DNA of 64,000 nt, taken from positions 3,162,001 to 3,226,000 of the forward strand of contig OW818690.1 of NCBI GenBank assembly GCA_942493315.1. Reading direction: 5' to 3'. A program made the translations under genes and the position numbers. The DNA comes from UBA5429 sp942493315. Its GTDB lineage: Bacteria > Bacteroidota > Bacteroidia > Bacteroidales > WCHB1-69. Shown piece by piece: positions 17,012 to 24,925 of this stretch (the first letter of the stretch is position 1; each line of letters starts with the position of its first letter). The notes under the pieces are model-generated. The model saw only the letters and a program-made list of their open reading frames with translations, was not told the origin of the DNA and ran no database searches.

Positions 17012-18310
17012 ATGGCAAAGATACAAAAAAACTTATTAGTTAATAAAATTTATCAGTCTGTTTACTTTTCTTTAATCTTAGATCCCAGAGATAGAACAGA
17101 ACGACTTGAAGCTGCTGTTCGCGTTGCAACCAATGGGAAGAAAATATATCTTAGATCCGGTTCCAATTATACTCAATCTGAGTTTGAGAAAATGTTGAAA
17201 GGTACAAAAGGAGATTTGTTTGATAAAAAAACTAATGAAATCAATTTCTTCAATAAAGTTTTCAGTATTGCAACAAAACTCATAGATGATGATATGTTCA
17301 CTTTTGAAACATTAAAAAATAAAGTATATGGAAAAAATGATGGAAGTTTTGAAGAGTTGTATACTGAAAAAATCAATTTTTTAAAAGAAACTAAAAAATT
17401 CAAAACAGCAATGTTGTATGAATGTTCCTATAATAAATTGAAAGAGTTTTATAATAAGGATATCCAATACTCAACAATTACACCTGAGTTCATTGCAAAA
17501 TTTACTGATTTCATGAAACTGGAATTAAGTACAACCACTATTAGTATGTACTTAAGAAATATTCGACATATTTGCAATATAGCATTAAGTAAAGGATTGA
17601 TCAAACAATCTCAATATCCATTTTCGAGTAGATCTTTTGATGTTTCCAAAGTAAAGATCCCTAAATCGACAAAAAGAAAAAACAGATTTTTAAATATTGA
17701 GACAATCACCCGGTTATACCAATTTTATTTTGAATTTGTACCCCAAAACAACACTGAAAAACTAATGAAACATTCACTCGGGATGTGGATGTTTAGTTAT
17801 TTGGCCAATGGTGTGAATCTCGTTGATATTGCAAACTTGAAATGGGATAAACACTTTTTTAAAACTAAAGGACAAGAGATTTCGTTTGTGAGACAAAAAA
17901 CCAAAGATTCAACTTCAGATGAGATCATTATATACATTCCAATTATTGATTATTTAAAACCATTGCTTGAAGAACTTTGTACTAAACCAGAAAAAGGAAA
18001 ATTGATTTTTCCTTATATTTTTGGGACTGAAACTGATGAACAAAAAAGAATAGATAAAATTGGTTTTGAAAATAAGAATATTGCAAAAAGGATGGCAAGA
18101 GTTTGTCAACGTATAGGAATAGATGAAACTCCATCTATGACCTATGCAAGACACAGCTACCAAACCAATTTAGCCCATCAGAAAGTGCCCGGCACTTATA
18201 TTGATCAACAGGTTGGGCATACTGATAGATCTGTTACAGATTCCTATATTGGGCTTTATTCAACAGAAGATAGGGTTAAGTATAATTCACTTCTTTTACT
18301 GCCAAATTAA
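17012..18310 (+). CDS. int: Tyrosine-type phage integrase
   Basis: 432 residues. N-terminal arm-binding region (about 1-100), SAM-like core-binding domain (about 105-215, with TTTISMYLRNIRHICNIA), catalytic domain (about 225-425). Visible catalytic residues: box II Arg380-His381 in YARHSYQT, His403 in QQVGHTD and nucleophile Tyr412 in DSYIGLYS; a Lys lies in the beta-hairpin FVRQKTK. The box I Arg expected before NLVDIANLKW is not there (ANGVN), as in other Bacteroidota mobile-element integrases I remember. It catalyses integration into and excision from the tRNA-Val gene beside it. It converges with the lysogeny operon. Confidence 0.93.
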   Translation: MAKIQKNLLVNKIYQSVYFSLILDPRDRTERLEAAVRVATNGKKIYLRSGSNYTQSEFEKMLKGTKGDLFDKKTNEINFFNKVFSIATKLIDDDMFTFETLKNKVYGKNDGSFEELYTEKINFLKETKKFKTAMLYECSYNKLKEFYNKDIQYSTITPEFIAKFTDFMKLELSTTTISMYLRNIRHICNIALSKGLIKQSQYPFSSRSFDVSKVKIPKSTKRKNRFLNIETITRLYQFYFEFVPQNNTEKLMKHSLGMWMFSYLANGVNLVDIANLKWDKHFFKTKGQEISFVRQKTKDSTSDEIIIYIPIIDYLKPLLEELCTKPEKGKLIFPYIFGTETDEQKRIDKIGFENKNIAKRMARVCQRIGIDETPSMTYARHSYQTNLAHQKVPGTYIDQQVGHTDRSVTDSYIGLYSTEDRVKYNSLLLLPN

Positions 18311-18338
18311 ATCATATATTCTATTAAGTATATTTTTA

Positions 18339-19445
18339 TTATTTTGCATCATAAAATTTAATTGAAGTATAAATATCTTTATTCTCTGAATAGTCAATTT
18401 TAGCTTCTTTACATATCCCCGGAAAAAGTTGCTTTATAGTTTTTTTATCTTGTTCGCTGCATTTATATCCAAAATAAATTTGCTCAATTGAAACATCTGT
18501 TTCCATTTCTAAACTGATATAATCTTTTGTATTATTAGAATTAAAATAAAGTAATCGAACTTCTTTTTCATAAACCCATTTTTTATGTTTAATCAAAAAA
18601 GATTGATTAAAATCAATAGGTTCTCTTTGTAAAAGAGTATGTTTTTTATTGTATTTAATAGCTCCAATTGTTAAAAATTCGTTATTACAATCTACAATAA
18701 ATTTATTAAAGAAACTTTTATTAATTTTATAACAAATACAAATTCCCTTATGTGCATCTGCATAATGTGACCACATTAATAAGTTTTTTGCAAATCGAAC
18801 ATTTTTACAATAATTTCCTGAAAAGCAGGCTATCCTAAATTTTGTAAAAGATTTTTTCATTGAGGATACAATCTTTTCCTCTTCATTGTTATTCAACCTT
18901 TGATTCAACCAATGATATACTAAACTATCAAAAGGATCATTGAAGTTTTTTACTGCATTTAATGTAATTTTATTTTGTATCAAATCTTGTAATAGAAATT
19001 TGTCAATATTTCTATATTGATAAAGATAATAAATAGGATTATTTTTACCATTATTATTTCTATAATTGTAACAAAAATAATAGTATATTAGTTTATCATA
19101 GCATTGCTCAGCTTTAATATAATTTGATTGAATAGCATAACTTTCAGCCAATATAGAATATGTATCAAATAAATGTCCATAATAATCTTCACGAAGAGGT
19201 GGACAAAATGAGTTGCTTTCCATTTTTCTAATTGCTTTTTCAAAATAATTTATAGCCTCATTTAAATCACCTTTATTTCTGTATAATATAGCCAAAGTTC
19301 TATTCAAATTAATGAAATTAATATCATTTAAGTTTGCAGGATTAATTTCCTTAATTTCATTACAGAAAGATTCTATAGTGTAAGTGTCTTTATTGTTATC
19401 TAATTTTGAAAAAGCATTTTCTAATTGAATATTATCATTGTTCAT
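18339..19445 (-). CDS. TPR-DUF2971 protein, candidate lysogeny-expressed defence factor
   Basis: 368 residues. The N-terminal part (about 45-135) has tetratricopeptide-like helices, e.g. NRTLAILYRNKGDLNEAINYFEKAI and SYAIQSNYIKAEQCYDKLI. The C-terminal part (about 165-345) shows the DUF2971 pattern: FNDPFDSL, IACFSG, NLLMWSHYADAHKGICICY and KHKKWVYEKEVRLLYF. DUF2971 has no established activity; its conserved acidic and aromatic residues look enzymatic. It is the last gene of the minus-strand operon headed by the repressor and ends 28 bases from the integrase. Its place in the immunity region suggests a host- or phage-directed function in the lysogen; that is inference. Confidence 0.8.
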   Translation of the reverse strand: MNNDNIQLENAFSKLDNNKDTYTIESFCNEIKEINPANLNDINFINLNRTLAILYRNKGDLNEAINYFEKAIRKMESNSFCPPLREDYYGHLFDTYSILAESYAIQSNYIKAEQCYDKLIYYYFCYNYRNNNGKNNPIYYLYQYRNIDKFLLQDLIQNKITLNAVKNFNDPFDSLVYHWLNQRLNNNEEEKIVSSMKKSFTKFRIACFSGNYCKNVRFAKNLLMWSHYADAHKGICICYKINKSFFNKFIVDCNNEFLTIGAIKYNKKHTLLQREPIDFNQSFLIKHKKWVYEKEVRLLYFNSNNTKDYISLEMETDVSIEQIYFGYKCSEQDKKTIKQLFPGICKEAKIDYSENKDIYTSIKFYDAK

Positions 19446-19477
19446 AAACCCATATATTTATGATAAAGTATTTAGTA

Positions 19478-19750
19478 TTAATTATGCAAAATAACAGCAT
19501 CATTTAGTTTAGTCACTTTTGAGTAAACTTGCTCATCAGCAATAAACTGATCCGGCTCGATTTGTAGTTTTTCAATAGTTTCAGCCACTTCAAAAGCACT
19601 TTGTTTAATCCGGTTAATTGCAGCTTGTAAGCAGTGGATCTCATTTTCCTGTTCTTTGAGAGTAGTAAGCATCTCCTGGTTTAACTTCACTTGTTTAGTT
19701 AATTTTTCTTCAAGTAAAGCTATGTATTTATCTTTGTCTGTAGTTGCCAT
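19478..19750 (-). CDS. Small coiled-coil protein of the lysogeny operon
   Basis: 90 residues. A heptad pattern runs from about residue 8 to 65 (YIALLEEKLTKQ ... EMLTTLKEQENEI ... AAINRIKQSAFEVAETIEKL), followed by a short acidic tail. No known domain. It lies 7 bases after the upstream lipoprotein and 32 bases before the DUF2971 gene, suggesting one transcript. Confidence 0.6.
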   Translation of the reverse strand: MATTDKDKYIALLEEKLTKQVKLNQEMLTTLKEQENEIHCLQAAINRIKQSAFEVAETIEKLQIEPDQFIADEQVYSKVTKLNDAVILHN

Positions 19751-19757
19751 TTATAAA

Positions 19758-20411
19758 TTATTTATAGTATTCAATTTTTAAGCTATCATTATTGATATAA
19801 TCTAATGAATATGATGTAGAAATAAAATCATAACCACAATGATCAAATTTTCCAAATCTAATTTTGAAATCTGACATGATTGTTGCTTCATATTCAATTG
19901 TTTCATATTTAGAAAGATCTTGAACTCCTTGCATATAATCAGTAGTTCCATCATCTAGAGTAATTTTTTCATTTTTACATGGATGTTGATATGATTTTAC
20001 AATTATAAAATCACTTCCATAGACAATATCGTTTTTATACGTTGTAGAATACTCAGTTGTATCACCATTTTCAGATGATGAGCATACAATTTGTAATAAA
20101 TCACCATTTTCAGAAAATTTGTATTTATAAAGACTAATTTCCATGTAATCTAATTTTCCCGATTTTAACGAATATCCAAATATTTTATTTAATAAACCAT
20201 TTTTATCAAAAAAGAAATTTTGATAAAGTTCAAATTTATCATTATCAACGGTATAAGTTTGATATGAATTTATTGTTTTTATATTACTGTCTAAATCATA
20301 CTGTTTTAGAGAACTCCATTTATTATTTAAAACTTGTTCTATTTCAATTTTTTTTGAATTACATGAGACAAATAAAATTAGTCCCAAAAAAAGTGTGTAA
20401 TAAAATTTCAT
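19758..20411 (-). CDS. Lipoprotein of the lysogeny operon
   Basis: 217 residues from the ATG at 20411 (MKFYYTLF), which opens on a lipoprotein signal ending LFVSC (Cys about 17); an upstream in-frame ATG at 20429 would add six polar residues. The mature part is rich in Tyr, Ser and Asp with alternating beta-like stretches (YTVDNDKFELYQNFFF). No known domain. Envelope lipoproteins made from prophage immunity operons often block superinfection, which is the working guess here. Confidence 0.6.
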   Translation of the reverse strand: MKFYYTLFLGLILFVSCNSKKIEIEQVLNNKWSSLKQYDLDSNIKTINSYQTYTVDNDKFELYQNFFFDKNGLLNKIFGYSLKSGKLDYMEISLYKYKFSENGDLLQIVCSSSENGDTTEYSTTYKNDIVYGSDFIIVKSYQHPCKNEKITLDDGTTDYMQGVQDLSKYETIEYEATIMSDFKIRFGKFDHCGYDFISTSYSLDYINNDSLKIEYYK

Positions 20412-20470
20412 GTTATCGAAGTTTCTCATTTTAAATTTTGGAAATTAATATTATAATAGTATGAAACATT

Positions 20471-21121
20471 TTACAATCCTGATAATAAAATTGCTAATAA
20501 AATTCCACCTCCAATTCCACCTAAAATTCCACCCATAATAAACCCATTTGGATTTACAACTTGTCTCGTCCCGTTTTGATAAATAACCAAATTTGAAGTG
20601 TATGTAAATGTAGAATCATTAATTAATAATGGAATTGATATAATTACTTTATCTGATGCACTTTTTATAACTTCTGGAACTACCCAATGAGAGTATTGAC
20701 CTGAATTTTGCCAATAAATCTGATTAGATATCGTAAAATATTCAACAATTGACGTATTACCTAAAATTATTGAAGGTATTTGTGTTTTATCTTTATCAAT
20801 AAATTTTGTACCATTGTGAATTATTGTAGATTGAGCCCCATTTGTAATAATTACTGCTTCATCCCATAAAATTTTAATTTTATAGTCCGTTTTATTTTTC
20901 ACTGTTAAAACATAATAACAATGATCTTTGTCTAAATCTATGCATAGTTCAATTAAAGAATCATTAAAACAAACATTATCAACTGAAAATTTTTCAATGT
21001 TTGATTTGGATTCTTTTTTGATTTCTTGAATTTTTGGTGAATAAGCTGGAACTGTTGTATAACAAGATGTAAACAATATGCCTAAAAGCACTATTGAAAT
21101 TCCTAATTTTAAATTTTTCAT
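20471..21121 (-). CDS. Lipoprotein with C-terminal glycine-zipper membrane segment
   Basis: 216 residues. Lipoprotein signal ending LFTSC (Cys 20). Beta-rich middle. A strongly hydrophobic, glycine-patterned C-terminus (about 192-216: IMGGILGGIGGGILLAILL) should insert into a membrane. It starts two bases after the repressor stop, so it is co-expressed with the repressor in the lysogen. The two-ended membrane anchoring is unusual and fits an envelope-acting superinfection exclusion protein; this is inference. Confidence 0.65.
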   Translation of the reverse strand: MKNLKLGISIVLLGILFTSCYTTVPAYSPKIQEIKKESKSNIEKFSVDNVCFNDSLIELCIDLDKDHCYYVLTVKNKTDYKIKILWDEAVIITNGAQSTIIHNGTKFIDKDKTQIPSIILGNTSIVEYFTISNQIYWQNSGQYSHWVVPEVIKSASDKVIISIPLLINDSTFTYTSNLVIYQNGTRQVVNPNGFIMGGILGGIGGGILLAILLSGL

Positions 21122-21123
21122 AA

Positions 21124-21558
21124 TTATTTTAATTTGTCTGTTAATTTTGAAATCTGATTTAGTAAAACTTCTTGGTGTTTTAATAAGTCTTCAATCATTT
21201 TGTCTTTAACTTTCAATTGTTCTTTCCAAATTGATGAATTTTCATCGTTTTGTTTATATTTATTTCTATTTTCTTCAACAAATATTGACTTTTCTTCACC
21301 TAAAAAATACCTTTTTTCTGCATTTTTAAGCATCAAACCTGTACCATTAATAAGCCAATTCAAATCAATATTTTCAAACTTGTTTGAAATATCTTCCAAA
21401 ATATCTACTGATGGACGCTTGCTTGTGTCCTTTAAACGAGCAATTTTCTCAGAAGAATCGTACCCCAAATAGTCTTTTGCAAATGAATTAACACTTTTAA
21501 TGTTATAATATTCAATTATTTGCAAAATTCTTTCAAATATTGATGTATTTTTGTCCAT
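21124..21558 (-). CDS. CI-type phage repressor with coiled-coil C-terminus
   Basis: 144 residues. N-terminal helix-turn-helix domain (about 5-70): FERILQIIEYYNIKSVNSFAKDYLG, EKIARLKD, RPSVDILEDISNKFENIDLNWLINGTGLML, the standard layout of Bacteroidota phage repressors. Instead of the usual S24 self-cleaving peptidase, the C-terminus (about 108-144) is a predicted coiled coil (WKEQLKVKDKMIEDLLKHQEVLL), so induction cannot work by RecA-stimulated self-cleavage. First gene of the lysogeny operon and divergent from the early operon across a palindromic operator. Confidence 0.85.
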   Translation of the reverse strand: MDKNTSIFERILQIIEYYNIKSVNSFAKDYLGYDSSEKIARLKDTSKRPSVDILEDISNKFENIDLNWLINGTGLMLKNAEKRYFLGEEKSIFVEENRNKYKQNDENSSIWKEQLKVKDKMIEDLLKHQEVLLNQISKLTDKLK

Positions 21559-21563
21559 TTATG

Positions 21564-21594
21564 TTTGTATAATACAAATATATTTGTATATTTG
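21564..21594. promoter_or_regulatory. Lysis-lysogeny switch: palindromic operator and divergent promoters
   Basis: A perfect palindrome TTTGTAT-A-ATACAAA (21564-21578) is followed by further TTTGTA half-sites. Rightward -7 boxes TATATTTG lie in tandem at 21579-21586 and 21587-21594. A leftward TATATTTG lies at 21582-21575. The operator therefore overlaps the leftward promoter and abuts the rightward ones, so repressor binding could shut the early operon and tune its own gene. Confidence 0.75.
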
Positions 21595-21637
21595 TACCCG
21601 ATAAAATTATATTGCAATATTACAAAAAATTATTGAC

Positions 21638-21892
21638 ATGGCAACTGACAAAAATTACTCACGTTGGAGTTTTGAAAAAGGACTCGACAACATTCGTTCC
21701 GCTGATTATTTAGAATGCAGAAAGAAGCTAAAGAAAGCATTGAACATCACTACCAATTATGGTCTCCGGTTAAGGATCATTGGACAGATCATCCCTAAAG
21801 GTGATGAGATTGAAAAAATTGAAGAAATATTCAAAGAGTATGGAATAACTGAAATTTGGGGAAAAGATGAAAATAAATGCAGAGTTAACTAA
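21638..21892 (+). CDS. Small protein at the Cro position
   Basis: 84 residues, basic in the middle. No helix-turn-helix is clear. The region from YLECRKKLKKAL to GITEIWGKDE has an alternating alpha/beta pattern. It is the first gene rightward of the switch and overlaps the next gene by 26 bases, so it is made first after induction. An anti-repressor or Cro-like role is inferred from position only. Confidence 0.6.
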   Translation: MATDKNYSRWSFEKGLDNIRSADYLECRKKLKKALNITTNYGLRLRIIGQIIPKGDEIEKIEEIFKEYGITEIWGKDENKCRVN

Positions 21893-22268
21893 TCAGGAAA
21901 AACGTATTGCTGAAATGATTGCTTGGGGATCAGCAAAAAAAGAAATTGCCGATAAACTCCATTTGTCTGTCAGAACCATTGAAAATCATTCCCGGAATAT
22001 TTTTCAAAAAATTGGAATCCAAAAAAGCACTGAATTAAGTGTGTTTTGGTTTTGTACACAATATAAAATATCCTTATCAGATTCACCGATTGCTATTAAG
22101 ATTGTATCTTGTTTATTATTATCATTAATGACATTTTCAATTTTTGAATTTCACTACACACCTGAAAGAGCATATAGAACAGCCAGAAGTGCACGAACTT
22201 CAGTAAGAGGATCACGTGGATCAAGAACAAGAAGTAAAGATGATACACTTTATTTATTGGAGGTTTGA
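21867..22268 (+). CDS. LuxR-type HTH protein with a membrane segment
   Basis: 133 residues. The first 60 are a LuxR/GerE helix-turn-helix (LTNQEKRIAEMIAWGSAKKEIADKL-type motif with VRTIENHSRNIFQKIGI). A hydrophobic stretch at about 74-95 (IAIKIVSCLLLSLMTFSIFEF) looks like a membrane helix and is followed by an Arg/Ser-rich tail with repeated SxR steps. Similar small proteins occur in other Bacteroidota mobile elements. Probably a DNA-binding regulator held at the membrane; the signal it would sense is unknown. Confidence 0.75.
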   Translation: MKINAELTNQEKRIAEMIAWGSAKKEIADKLHLSVRTIENHSRNIFQKIGIQKSTELSVFWFCTQYKISLSDSPIAIKIVSCLLLSLMTFSIFEFHYTPERAYRTARSARTSVRGSRGSRTRSKDDTLYLLEV

Positions 22269-22270
22269 TT

Positions 22271-22663
22271 ATGACAATTGATGAAATAAAAATTGAAGTT
22301 GAGCAATATCAAATTGAAATTCAAAAACCGATACCGGTTGAGATCAATAGTTGTATAGATCGTTTATCATATTTGGCAGGGATCCATAGTCGTATTGGGT
22401 ATTTACTTGCACAAACCAAAAAAATTGTTAGACATATTAAGGATGATCGGTTGAGTATTCACTTAAACAATATCAGAGATAATTTTTTGTCCTCAAAAAT
22501 TCAGAATGCACTCTTGGATGGATTTGCAATTGAAGAAACCTATGTTTTAGAGTTATTGGAAAAACAATCCAACTCCTGTTCCATTCAAATGGAGACTTGT
22601 CGGACCATCATTAGCAAAGAAAAGGAGGAAATGAAATTCTCCGGTATAACTCCAAAAAACTGA
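22271..22663 (+). CDS. Early phage protein, unknown
   Basis: 130 residues from the ATG at 22271; a TTG at 22265 overlaps the previous stop. Mostly helical, starting MTIDEIKIEVEQYQIEIQKPIPVEI and ending in a coiled-coil-like helix (CRTIISKEKEEMKF). No recognised domain. Last gene before a 180-base gap holding a promoter. Confidence 0.6.
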   Translation: MTIDEIKIEVEQYQIEIQKPIPVEINSCIDRLSYLAGIHSRIGYLLAQTKKIVRHIKDDRLSIHLNNIRDNFLSSKIQNALLDGFAIEETYVLELLEKQSNSCSIQMETCRTIISKEKEEMKFSGITPKN

Positions 22664-22684
22664 TTTGTAATCAATTAAGATATT

Positions 22685-22824
22685 TTCTTCTAAAATTGAA
22701 GTTCTATTTTCAGTAAAAAAATCAAAAAATCAAAATATTTTATAAAAGTTTCAAAATCAAAGTAATAAAATGCAGTAAATCAATTACATACATAGTTTAA
22801 TTTTAAAATTTAATAGTAAGTTTG
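22685..22824 (+). promoter_or_regulatory. Middle promoter 1, long-spaced variant of the three-part type
   Basis: -7 box TAAGTTTG (22817-22824) twenty bases before the start at 22844. Upstream are a CTTCTAAAA element (about 22687) and an AAAAGTTTCAAAATCAAAG element (AAGTT at 22746). Compared with the copies at 31.6, 36.8 and 44.7 kb, both upstream elements are about 10-11 bases further from the -7 box, one helical turn. Confidence 0.55.
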
Positions 22825-22843
22825 ATTTATTAAAATACTAAAT

Positions 22844-23161
22844 ATGAACAAGTTAACACAATATTTGACCCAACAAAAAATTCAGGAGGATGTTAAGAAT
22901 GATATAAAGTTGTATCATTCAAAACAAATTTCTCTTCAAGAACTGAAAGAACGAATCAAAAAACATGGTGATCGTTTTGCTGCATCCATGGAAACGGAAG
23001 CAGAAACTTTGAATAAAATTAAAGAAGTAGTAAGCAGATTACTTAATGAATACCTTAATTGTGATACTCCTACTTTAAAGATCATGTTAGATTTGGATTC
23101 AAAAGCATCGATCATTTACTTTTTTGATCCAGAAGAAATTACAGAAAACACCTTAAATTAA
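22844..23161 (+). CDS. Small helical phage protein, unknown
   Basis: 105 residues, mostly helical (QKIQEDVKNDIKLYHSKQISLQELKERI), with an acidic C-terminus. First gene of the recombination-replication operon and 6 bases before the next gene. No domain recognised. Confidence 0.6.
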   Translation: MNKLTQYLTQQKIQEDVKNDIKLYHSKQISLQELKERIKKHGDRFAASMETEAETLNKIKEVVSRLLNEYLNCDTPTLKIMLDLDSKASIIYFFDPEEITENTLN

Positions 23162-23167
23162 TCATAA

Positions 23168-23965
23168 ATGGATACTTTAGAAATCAATTCATCAGAAATG
23201 TTGAGTGCAATCAATCGGAGTGAGATTGATATGCAGATCAGTACCGCTAAACAATATCCAAGGGATATTGAATTAGCACTTAAGAAAATCAAAATTTTAG
23301 CAACTATTGACAGTGAGACTGCTGAAGATTGTTTCTACGCTTTAAGAAGAAACGGAGATTTGATCGAGGGAGTTTCAGTTAGATTAGCTGAGATCATTGC
23401 AAGTAGTTGGGGAAACCTTAGAGTTCAAACCCGTATTACCGGTAATGATGGAAGAACCATCACTGCAACCGGTATTTGCCATGACTTAGAATCTAACCTT
23501 GCAGTTTCAGTTGAAGTAAAGAGAAGAATCACTGATAAAAATGGAAGGACTTACAATGACGATATGCAAGTATTAAATGGTAATGCCGCCTCTTCTATTG
23601 CTTTCCGAAACGCTGTATTAAAAGTAGTTCCAAAAGCAATCACCAAAAAAGTTTTACAGGAAATCAAAAGTATGGCAGTCGGACAAGCATTCGACTTGGA
23701 GACTGAACGTAACAGAGCCATTACATTTTTCAAATCTCTTAAAGTAACAGTTGAACAGATCCTTGAATATTTAAAGATTGAATCAGTCGAAAAAATTGAT
23801 CAGGACAAAGTTATGGAACTTCGAGGACTTGCCACTGCAATCAAAGAGGGAACTACCACAGTTGATGAATCTTTTCCCAAAAAGAATGACAAACCATCAG
23901 AAAAGCAAACAAAAGTTGATGCAGCCATGATGCAATCCGAACAACCTAAAACATCTTTATTCTAA
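23168..23965 (+). CDS. Phage recombination protein, candidate single-strand annealing protein
   Basis: 265 residues. Core (about 40-175) with PRDIELALKKIKILATID, EGVSVRLAEIIASSWGNLRVQ, CHDLESNLAVSVEVKRRITDK and GNAASSIAFRNAVLKVVPKAI. I know this family from phages only as a conserved protein; it is neither recognisably RecT, Beta nor Erf. Its place directly upstream of a YqaJ exonuclease and SSB is where phage annealases sit, and the disordered acidic-aromatic tail (QPKTSLF) resembles a partner-binding tip. Annealing activity is inference. Confidence 0.6.
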   Translation: MDTLEINSSEMLSAINRSEIDMQISTAKQYPRDIELALKKIKILATIDSETAEDCFYALRRNGDLIEGVSVRLAEIIASSWGNLRVQTRITGNDGRTITATGICHDLESNLAVSVEVKRRITDKNGRTYNDDMQVLNGNAASSIAFRNAVLKVVPKAITKKVLQEIKSMAVGQAFDLETERNRAITFFKSLKVTVEQILEYLKIESVEKIDQDKVMELRGLATAIKEGTTTVDESFPKKNDKPSEKQTKVDAAMMQSEQPKTSLF

Positions 23966-23975
23966 AATAGATTAT

Positions 23976-24917
23976 ATGGAAAGTATTATCATTAAACCAA
24001 AAAGTCACGAAGAATGGTTGCAATTCCGTCAAAATGGAATTGGATCATCAGAAGTTACAACAGTACTTGGCATTAACCCTTTCATGACCCGGTACCAACT
24101 ATGGAGACAAAAGAAAGGAGTTGATCAACCTATACAAGAAACTTTCATTATGAAAGCCGGGCATTACTTGGAAGATGCAGTTTCAAGGTTTTTTGAGGAC
24201 GAAACCGGTCGAAAGATCATCAAGGCTTCATCAGGAGATTGGCTCGTGCAATCAGTCGAAAAACCCTTTCTAATGGCAAGTCCTGACAGAACCTATTGGG
24301 TGGATCAATCCATGACAAAAAACAACTCAAATAAGGGGATCTGTGAATGTAAAACAACTCAAAAGTTAATTGACGAAGATGATATTCCAAAGCATTGGTT
24401 TTGTCAATTGCAATGGCAACTTGGAATATCAGGGCTTGAACATGGAGCTCTTGCTTGGTTAACTCAAGGAAGAAGTTTTGGATTTAAAGAATATCTTTTC
24501 AATGAAACATTTTTCAACTATATGGTTGAGGAAGTTGAAAAGTATTGGTACGATTATATCCTTGGGGACAAAGTTCCTGATCCTGAAACTTCAGAAGATG
24601 TTTTGTTAAAATATTCCAATGTTGAACTTCAAAACACAATAGAAGTAGGAGATGAAATTTTTAATCTCTATACCGAACTCAAAGGGATCAGAGAAAAAAG
24701 ACTTCATTTCAAAAAGCAGGAAGATGAACTTCTCGAAAAACTCAAAGTAATTTGTGGAGGATCTGAAGCAATGAAATACATGGGACAAACCCTTGCCACT
24801 TACAAATTTGGAAAAGAATCAGAAAAATTTGATGAAGATTTATTCCGAAAAGAAAACCCTGAACTTTATAAGCAGTATGTATACACTGAACAAAATAGAA
24901 GATTTTCACTTAAATAA
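23976..24917 (+). CDS. YqaJ-type viral recombinase exonuclease
   Basis: 313 residues. The PD-(D/E)xK fold is shown by SHEEWLQFRQNGIGSSEVTTVLG at the start, KAGHYLEDAVSRFF (metal-binding Glu), MASPDRTYW (Asp) and GICECKTTQ (ExK), then HWFCQLQWQLGISGLEHGALAW. Family members are double-strand-specific exonucleases that feed 3' tails to an annealing protein. The gene sits between the candidate annealase and ssb, as in a phage recombination cassette. The helical C-terminal 60 residues are an addition seen in related phage copies. Confidence 0.88.
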   Translation: MESIIIKPKSHEEWLQFRQNGIGSSEVTTVLGINPFMTRYQLWRQKKGVDQPIQETFIMKAGHYLEDAVSRFFEDETGRKIIKASSGDWLVQSVEKPFLMASPDRTYWVDQSMTKNNSNKGICECKTTQKLIDEDDIPKHWFCQLQWQLGISGLEHGALAWLTQGRSFGFKEYLFNETFFNYMVEEVEKYWYDYILGDKVPDPETSEDVLLKYSNVELQNTIEVGDEIFNLYTELKGIREKRLHFKKQEDELLEKLKVICGGSEAMKYMGQTLATYKFGKESEKFDEDLFRKENPELYKQYVYTEQNRRFSLK

Positions 24918-24925
24918 ATAGAACA

